This document shows, piece after piece, positions 1 to 4,448 of a stretch of 6,500 nucleotides of DNA. The stretch spans positions 1-6,500 of the forward strand of contig JAZONP010000197.1 in the NCBI GenBank assembly GCA_045654565.1. Reading direction: 5' to 3'. Made by a program: the position numbers and the translations under genes. Each line of letters begins with the position of its first letter. Positions within the stretch are counted from its first letter, which is position 1. Under the pieces are notes generated by a model that saw only the letters and a list, made by a program, of their open reading frames with translations, did no database searches and had not been told where the DNA came from. Origin of the DNA: UBA1189 sp045654565 (GTDB lineage Bacteria; Bacteroidota; Bacteroidia; Bacteroidales; Bacteroidaceae).

Positions 1-1
1 A

Positions 2-1255
2 TGTGGTAAGACGACCCTGCTGAGAATATTGTCGGGTTTCGACACGGCATCGGAGGGAGAAATCTTGCTGGAAGGCGCCGACATCACACAGACGCCACCG
101 CATCAGCGACCCATGAACACGGTGTTCCAACGCTATGCGCTATTTCCACACCTCAACGTATACGACAACATTGCCTTCGGCCTCAAACTGAAGAAGGAGA
201 AGGACAACATCATCGAGAACAAGGTGCGACGCGCCTTGAAGATGGTGGGCATGACCGACTATGAGCACCGCGACGTGAACTCGCTCTCGGGTGGACAGCA
301 GCAGCGCGTGGCCATCGCCCGAGCCATCGTGAACCAACCGCAGGTGCTCCTGCTCGACGAGCCCCTGGCAGCCCTTGACCTCAAGATGCGTAAGGACATG
401 CAGATGGAGCTCAAGGAGATGCACAAAACACTGGGTATCACCTTCATCTACGTCACCCACGACCAGGAGGAGGCGCTCACCTTGAGCGACCGCATCGTGG
501 TGATGAGCGAGGGTGTGATACAACAGATCGGTACGCCTACCGACATCTACAACGAACCGGAGAACTGCTTCGTGGCCGACTTCATCGGTGAGAGCAACAT
601 CCTCAACGGCACCATGGTCGAGGACCGCCTGGTACGCTTCATGGGCACGGAGTTCAAGTGTGTAGACGAGGGCTTTGGCGAAAATGTGCCCGTAGACGTG
701 GTCATCCGCCCCGAGGACATCTACATCATGGCTCACACGGAGAATGCCATGCTACATGGCCGTGTGTCGTCGTGCATCTTCAAGGGCGTACACTACGAGA
801 TGATCGTGCAGTTGCCCAATGGCTACGAACTCATGGTGCAAGACTACAATGCCTTCGAGCCCGACACGGAGGTAAGCCTTATCATCAAGCCTGCAGACAT
901 CCACGTGATGAAGAAGGAACGCACATGCAACACCTTCGACGCAACCATCATTGACGAGACCCATATCGATATGCTGGGAGCTACCTTCGAGTGCTTGCCC
1001 CACGGACTCGAGAAGGGTACCGAGGTGAAGGTGGAGGTAGACTTCGACAAGATAGACCTTACCGACGACAAGGAGGACGGTGCGCTCGAAGGTGATGTAC
1101 GCCTCATCCTCTACAAGGGTAACCACTATCACCTCACCATCGTGACCGACGACGATGACTACCTCTACGTAGACACAAATGACGTGTGGGACGATGGCGA
1201 CATGGTGGGCATCAACATCATGCCGGAGGATATTAGGATAATGAATAGGTGTTAA
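2..1255 (+). CDS. potA: Spermidine/putrescine-type ABC transporter ATP-binding protein PotA (5' partial)
   Basis: This is the cytoplasmic ATPase that would power uptake of polyamines (or a similar cation) through PotB/PotC. The reading frame is open from the first bases, so the start lies upstream; roughly 40-45 residues are probably missing. Counting visible residues from position 2, the end of Walker A (CGKTT) is at 1-5, the Q-loop in TVFQRYALFPHL near Q43, the signature LSGGQQQR at 95-102, Walker B LLLDEP at 116-121 with catalytic Glu120, the D-loop at 124-126, and the switch His153 in YVTHDQEEAL. All motifs look intact. After about residue 200 comes a TOBE-type regulatory region that appears twice (about 200-303 and 311-414), each copy ending in a PxDIxxM-like motif, so the protein is longer than E. 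coli PotA (378 residues, known). The potA label rests on the PotA-like Q-loop region and the adjacent permeases; specificity for spermidine, putrescine or another substrate cannot be read from the sequence. Confidence 0.93.
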   Translation, partial: CGKTTLLRILSGFDTASEGEILLEGADITQTPPHQRPMNTVFQRYALFPHLNVYDNIAFGLKLKKEKDNIIENKVRRALKMVGMTDYEHRDVNSLSGGQQQRVAIARAIVNQPQVLLLDEPLAALDLKMRKDMQMELKEMHKTLGITFIYVTHDQEEALTLSDRIVVMSEGVIQQIGTPTDIYNEPENCFVADFIGESNILNGTMVEDRLVRFMGTEFKCVDEGFGENVPVDVVIRPEDIYIMAHTENAMLHGRVSSCIFKGVHYEMIVQLPNGYELMVQDYNAFEPDTEVSLIIKPADIHVMKKERTCNTFDATIIDETHIDMLGATFECLPHGLEKGTEVKVEVDFDKIDLTDDKEDGALEGDVRLILYKGNHYHLTIVTDDDDYLYVDTNDVWDDGDMVGINIMPEDIRIMNRC

Positions 1256-1455
1256 GGAGATAAATGCTGAATGATTTTAGGAGATAAAGGTTATTAAATG
1301 GAGATAAATGGAGTTAAAGGTCAAATGTAATTTCGCGCGTTCGACACTATCGGCCTTTATCTCCCCAAAGAGCGAAGCGATAACTCCCTTTGACTCCTTA
1401 ACTCCTCAAGAGGAACATCCCCTCTAACTCCCTCTAATTCCCCTACACAGATAAT
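1256..1455. repeat. potA-potB spacer with GGAGATAAA-type repeats facing their complements
   Basis: The 200-bp spacer holds no gene. Its left part is purine-rich on the plus strand, with related 11-mers: ggagataaatg at 1256-1266 and 1300-1310, ggagataaagg at 1280-1290, and ggagttaaagg at 1310-1320. Its right part is pyrimidine-rich. It carries cctttatctcc at 1354-1364, the exact reverse complement of the 1280-1290 copy, and then aactcc/ctccct/ctaact words through about 1444. The transcript could therefore fold into alternative long hairpins, for example 1310-1320 with 1354-1364 (10 of 11 paired, 33-nt loop). Similar words are, as I recall, common in Bacteroidales intergenic DNA; that is memory, not a search. 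A role in setting PotA versus PotB/C levels is possible but not shown. Confidence 0.65.
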
Positions 1456-2253
1456 ATGAACAAACTCATCAAATTCTTTTCCCGTCGCGGGACTTGGGCC
1501 ATCCCTTACGCGGTGTTCCTCGTGCTCTTTGTGCTACTGCCATTGGTGCTCATCGGCGTGTATGCCTTCATGGACAACGACGGAGGCTTCACCATTGCCA
1601 ACTTCGTGCAGTTCGTCGAACAGCCCGAGGCGTTCAACACCTTCATCTACTCGGTAGCCGTGGCCATCGTGACCACCTTCTTCACCATCCTGTTGGGCTA
1701 CCCTGCGGCATATATCCTGAGCAACAAGGAGTTTAACCGCTCCAAGACGATGGTGCTACTCTTCATCCTACCCATGTGGGTCAACGTGCTCATCCGCACC
1801 TTGGCCACGGTGTCGCTCTTCGACATCACGGGCATACCCCTTGGCGAGGGTGCCCTGCTCTTTGGTCTCACCTACGACTTCCTGCCCTTCATGATCTATC
1901 CTATATATAATACGATGATGAAGATCGATAAGAGCCTCATTGAGGCTGCACAAGACTTGGGCGCCAACCAACTACGCGTGTTCCTCAAGGTGATACTCCC
2001 TCTGTCGATACCTGGTGTGGTGAGCGGTATCATGATGGTGTTCCTGCCCACGATATCGACCTTTGCCATCTCTGAGCTCTTGACGATGAACGATATCCGT
2101 CTTTTCGGGTCCATCATCCAGGAGAACATCATGTTGAGCGATACGATGAACTATGGTGCTGCCCTCTCTCTTCTGATGTTGCTCATTATCGGTTTCACCA
2201 GCGTGGTCAGCGGAGGTGACGACGAGCAAGTAAGTCATGGGGGAATCATTTAG
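1456..2253 (+). CDS. potB: Polyamine-type ABC transporter permease PotB
   Basis: This is one of the two inner-membrane channel subunits of the importer, expected to pair with PotC and dock onto PotA. The 265-residue protein has a basic N-terminus (MNKLIKFFSRR) and about six hydrophobic segments, near residues 16-38, 62-86, 98-120, 132-150, 186-206 and 234-252. The EAA loop that contacts the ATPase is clear at about 163-182: EAAQDLGA followed by the V-I-L-P end of the motif. Length is close to the usual 270-285 for PotB. The ATG at 1456 is chosen because it directly precedes the basic leader and first membrane segment; no Shine-Dalgarno sequence is present upstream, as is normal in Bacteroidota. 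The gene lies 200 bp after potA, a wide gap for an operon of this type, filled by repeats. The assignment as PotB rather than PotC rests on order and the N-terminal RRGTWAIPY-type sequence. Confidence 0.92.
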   Translation: MNKLIKFFSRRGTWAIPYAVFLVLFVLLPLVLIGVYAFMDNDGGFTIANFVQFVEQPEAFNTFIYSVAVAIVTTFFTILLGYPAAYILSNKEFNRSKTMVLLFILPMWVNVLIRTLATVSLFDITGIPLGEGALLFGLTYDFLPFMIYPIYNTMMKIDKSLIEAAQDLGANQLRVFLKVILPLSIPGVVSGIMMVFLPTISTFAISELLTMNDIRLFGSIIQENIMLSDTMNYGAALSLLMLLIIGFTSVVSGGDDEQVSHGGII

Positions 2254-2275
2254 TAATTGACAATGCACAGTTAAC

Positions 2276-2327
2276 AATTAACAATCGACGATTGATAATT
2301 AGAGTACTCTGAGTTATCCGAGTACTC
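2276..2327. repeat. Two small inverted repeats in the potB-potC spacer
   Basis: The 91-bp gap between potB and potC holds no gene but two adjacent dyads. The first has arms 2276-2287 (aattaacaatcg) and 2289-2300 (cgattgataatt), matching at 11 of 12 positions around a single central base. The second is the octamer gagtactc at 2302-2309 and again at 2320-2327; since the octamer is its own reverse complement, the two copies are both direct and inverted repeats. The copies also share a following (c/t)gag, so a partial direct duplication is likely. No T-run follows either hairpin, so they are poor terminator candidates. They might affect transcript stability or be inert repeat remnants. Confidence 0.55.
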
Positions 2328-2344
2328 CGAGACAATAAAAAAAG

Positions 2345-3139
2345 ATGAAAAAACTAATCGCCAAAGGATATTTGTGGATGCTGCTCGCGCTGCTCTACAC
2401 ACCGATTGCCATCATTGCCATCTTCTCGTTCACCGAGACGAAGGTGCTGGGCAACTGGACGGGCTTCTCGCTGAAACTTTACACTAACCTCTTCAGTGGA
2501 GGCATGTCGGGCTCGCTCGTGAGTGCCATACAGAATACCATTGTGATAGCTCTCGCAGCATCGTCTATCGCCACGGTGCTGGGTAGTATTGCTGCTATCG
2601 GCATATACAACATGCGCAGCAGGTCGCGTAAGGCTATCACGTTCCTCAATAACATACCGCTCATCAATCCTGATATTATCACCGGTATATCGCTCTTCCT
2701 ACTCTTTGTGTGGTTGGGTGTGTCGCAGGGCTACACCACGGTGATACTTGCCCATGTGGTGTTCTGTACTCCTTACGTGGTACTCAGCGTGATGCCTCGT
2801 CTCACGAGCATGAATCCCAACATCTACGAGGCTGCCCTTGACCTCGGTGCTACGCCCTTCCAAGCACTGCGCAAGGTTATCATTCCCGAGATCAAGCCCG
2901 GTATCATCAGTGGCTTCATCCTTTCGTTTACACTATCTATCGACGACTTTGCCGTGAGTCTCTTTACCAAGGGCAATATAGGTTTGGAAACCCTCTCGAC
3001 TTTCATCTACTCCGATGCCCGCAAGGGAGGTCTCACCCCAGAGCTGCGTCCTTTGTCAACGATTATCTTCGTCACCGTATTGGTGCTACTGCTCATTATC
3101 AACCGACGCCAAACCAAGAGCAGAGATAAGCTCGCTTAA
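2345..3139 (+). CDS. potC: Polyamine-type ABC transporter permease PotC
   Basis: This is the second inner-membrane permease, partner of PotB. The 264-residue protein shows a short basic start (MKKLIAKGY), then about six hydrophobic segments near residues 10-30, 62-88, 98-124, 130-150, 184-206 and 236-253. The EAA loop is at about 162-181 (EAALDLGATPFQALRKV followed by IIPEI), and the sequence SIDDFAVSLFTKG near 198-210 matches PotC-family proteins. Length fits E. coli PotC (264, known). The ATG at 2345 follows an A-rich leader without a Shine-Dalgarno sequence. It sits 91 bp after potB and is presumably cotranscribed. Oddly, the last 12 codons and the stop lie inside a 76-bp unit repeated immediately downstream, so the hydrophilic tail after the last membrane segment (NRRQTKSRDKLA) may come from a repeat. 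A potD gene does not follow. Confidence 0.93.
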   Translation: MKKLIAKGYLWMLLALLYTPIAIIAIFSFTETKVLGNWTGFSLKLYTNLFSGGMSGSLVSAIQNTIVIALAASSIATVLGSIAAIGIYNMRSRSRKAITFLNNIPLINPDIITGISLFLLFVWLGVSQGYTTVILAHVVFCTPYVVLSVMPRLTSMNPNIYEAALDLGATPFQALRKVIIPEIKPGIISGFILSFTLSIDDFAVSLFTKGNIGLETLSTFIYSDARKGGLTPELRPLSTIIFVTVLVLLLIINRRQTKSRDKLA

Positions 3140-3253
3140 TCTCTGCCGAGGTGCGAAGGAGGAAAACTGAAAAGTTAACCGACGCCAAACCAAGAGCAGA
3201 GATAAGCTCGCTTAATCTCTGCCGAGGTGCGAAGGAGGAAAACTAAAAAAGTT
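3101..3253 (+). repeat. 76-bp tandem duplication covering the 3' end of potC
   Basis: Copy 1 is 3101-3176 and copy 2 is 3177-3253. The first 68 bases are identical (3101-3168 versus 3177-3244). The ends then differ slightly, aactgaaaagtt against aactaaaaaagtt, one substitution and one extra A. Copy 1 starts inside potC, directly after the codons of the last membrane segment, and includes the potC stop (3137-3139). Each copy holds a dyad, gcagagat and atctctgc at 3120-3127/3139-3146 and again at 3196-3203/3215-3222, with inner aagc/gctt that can extend the pairing with a bulge. The period of 76 is not a multiple of three, and copy 2 lies after the stop, so losing one copy should leave PotC unchanged. 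Near-perfect identity suggests a recent duplication. Confidence 0.95.
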
Positions 3254-3330
3254 AGCTGACGGTCAGAGAAGCAGGCAAAGAAAATTATGAAATAATCGTG
3301 TAGAGACCTGTACTGACGAATCCAATATAT

Positions 3331-3367
3331 AAGGCTGTTCGATAGAGCAGCCTTATCATTTTCTATT
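3331..3367 (+). terminator. Rho-independent terminator of the pot operon, possibly bidirectional
   Basis: The segment aaggctgttc-gata-gagcagcctt (3331-3354) forms a 10-bp stem with one G-T wobble and a GATA tetraloop, followed by atcattttctatt. It lies between the convergent pot operon and the secA/lipoprotein unit. Read on the minus strand, the same stem is preceded by A-rich sequence and followed by tatatatt, so it may also stop transcripts arriving from the lipoprotein gene, whose stop codon is only about 27 bp away. The U-tract is interrupted, so efficiency is uncertain. The stretch 3254-3330 before it shows no gene and no clear signal. Confidence 0.75.
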
Positions 3368-3381
3368 ATATGTATACGTTG

Positions 3382-4350
3382 TTATCTCCTTCTTTCCCAT
3401 TCGCTTAACCTCTCTAATTCCTTTTGCCGCTCGTTGAGGACTTCTCGGTACTTTTCTATTAAGGTGGTGTCGAAAATCAGAATTGTCGTGTTGTCTTTCT
3501 TGCGACGTTTTGTCGCAAACTCTTCGGCCTGGTCAAGTGAGGCTAAGGCTTCATCTATGCGATCGGTCATCTCATAGTATAGCGCAAGGTTATAGGCTGC
3601 CATGAAACGGTAGGCTCTCAGTTTACTTCTTAATAGTTCGTGCCATTGCTCGGCAGCGTCTTCCCAATTGCCCTCGTAGATATAGACTTTGGCTTCGCGC
3701 ATCTCGTAGCAAAGCCGGTCATAGTAAAAGACCCTTTCCCGCTCTTTCCATGAGGGTAGGTAGGACTTGATACAGGCCTCGGAAAGCATGGCGGGTATGT
3801 GTGGAACGATGGAGGCTATTTCATCAGAATTATCAATCCAACAGTCGATTGTTCCCTTGTCAAGTATGCTAATGCCCGATATGCTATCACGATCAGGAGT
3901 GTAGATGCGCGAGCAGAGATAAGCGTTTAGAGGACGTGAGATAAAGCGTGCTGCAGGGTGATAGGTGAGGCAAGCATAGTCGATGGAGTAGATCATTTCC
4001 ACCTCGAGCAGTTGGCAGAGGTCGTTCACCTCAGTGCTGGTGAGGATATGGGGTGTGATGCTGTCGGGGTGGTAGAGTAGTGAGTCGAGGATGACCACGC
4101 GGTCCATTATGCCTGACTCGGCAAACGTGTGGGCTATGAGCTCACGCAAGGTGTCAACATCGCAGGGAAGTATGACGGCTTCATTGTTGGCTACTACGAC
4201 ATTGTTCTTATTGAAGTTATTTACTATTCCAATGCTCTTTGCTCTATGTGAAGGCGTCACTTCGGGAGGTAGCATTTGCTCAATATTGATGTAGAGAAGT
4301 TCGCTGCACGAACTAAGCAAGAGTAGGCTACCTAAAAAACAACTTGTCAT
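3382..4350 (-). CDS. Predicted lipoprotein with TPR-like C-terminal region, resembling the DUF6340 family
   Basis: The function is unknown. From the start chosen here (ATG at 4350) the product has about 322 residues and begins MTSCFLGSLLLLSSC, a short hydrophobic signal ending in a lipobox L-S-S-C with the lipidated Cys at residue 15, so it should be anchored in a membrane. The start YINIEQMLPPEV, the following KSIGIVNNF, the central VEMIYSIDY, and the C-terminal helical part EGNWEDAAEQW...YNLALYYEMTDRIDEALASLDQAEEF (about residues 226-278, like paired TPR helices) recall DUF6340 lipoproteins of Bacteroidota; this is by memory. The tail is a charged helix ending WERRR. The same frame stays open up to an ATG at 4431, but those 27 extra codons are translated inverted repeat, so I prefer 4350. 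Against it, the short signal has no Lys/Arg before the hydrophobic core, while the longer form supplies two Arg. It lies downstream of secA in the same direction. Confidence 0.8.
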   Translation of the reverse strand: MTSCFLGSLLLLSSCSELLYINIEQMLPPEVTPSHRAKSIGIVNNFNKNNVVVANNEAVILPCDVDTLRELIAHTFAESGIMDRVVILDSLLYHPDSITPHILTSTEVNDLCQLLEVEMIYSIDYACLTYHPAARFISRPLNAYLCSRIYTPDRDSISGISILDKGTIDCWIDNSDEIASIVPHIPAMLSEACIKSYLPSWKERERVFYYDRLCYEMREAKVYIYEGNWEDAAEQWHELLRSKLRAYRFMAAYNLALYYEMTDRIDEALASLDQAEEFATKRRKKDNTTILIFDTTLIEKYREVLNERQKELERLSEWERRR

Positions 4351-4417
4351 CCTAAGCGTAGTGAATAATCTCGGGCTATATAATGAAAAGAGACTATTCA
4401 CTGCGTTCAGGATGACA
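4345..4417. repeat. Inverted repeat with 28-bp arms between secA and the lipoprotein gene
   Basis: The arms are 4345-4372 (beginning tgtcatcctaagcgtagtg) and 4390-4417 (ending gcgttcaggatgaca). They match at 24 of 28 positions when one is reverse-complemented. All four differences are transitions, and two of them become G-U pairs in either strand's transcript, so a long hairpin is retained. The 17-bp centre is A/T-rich. The core, a gtcatcct...gcg.agtga motif, resembles a family of dispersed intergenic repeats seen in many bacterial genomes (from memory). No T-run follows, so it is not a classic terminator. It overlaps the likely start codon of the lipoprotein gene at 4348-4350 and could expose or mask that start in the mRNA. 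Confidence 0.85.
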
Positions 4418-4448
4418 AATAGGTGGGGCATATCTAGGCTTGCTATAA

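Noticed and set aside
29..31. TTG at 29 as the potA start
   Set aside because: In-frame codons before it encode the end of Walker A (CGKTT), so the gene starts outside the window.
140..736. A 198-codon open frame on the minus strand inside potA
   Set aside because: It lies wholly opposite an intact, motif-rich ATPase gene. Its product is a Val/His/Leu/Asp-rich string with no recognisable domain, as expected from the antisense frame of a biased gene.
1328..1335. taatttcg as a Bacteroidota -7 promoter element (TAnnTTTG) for potB
   Set aside because: One mismatch in a short motif and no TTTG-type element at the expected distance upstream.
2257..2285. TTGACA-like promoter between potB and potC
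   Set aside because: No -10 element at proper spacing, and the main Bacteroidota sigma factor does not use this consensus.
3101..3253. CRISPR array
   Set aside because: Only two adjacent copies of a long unit with no spacers between them and no cas genes.
3287..3295. ATG-AAA-TAA after potC as a remnant of a potD start
   Set aside because: Two codons carry no information; no degraded binding-protein sequence is visible in the following 80 bp.
4351..4431. ATG at 4431 as the lipoprotein start
   Set aside because: The extra 27 codons are almost entirely translated inverted repeat and would give an unusually long lipoprotein signal. It is kept as an alternative because it would add two Arg residues before the hydrophobic core.
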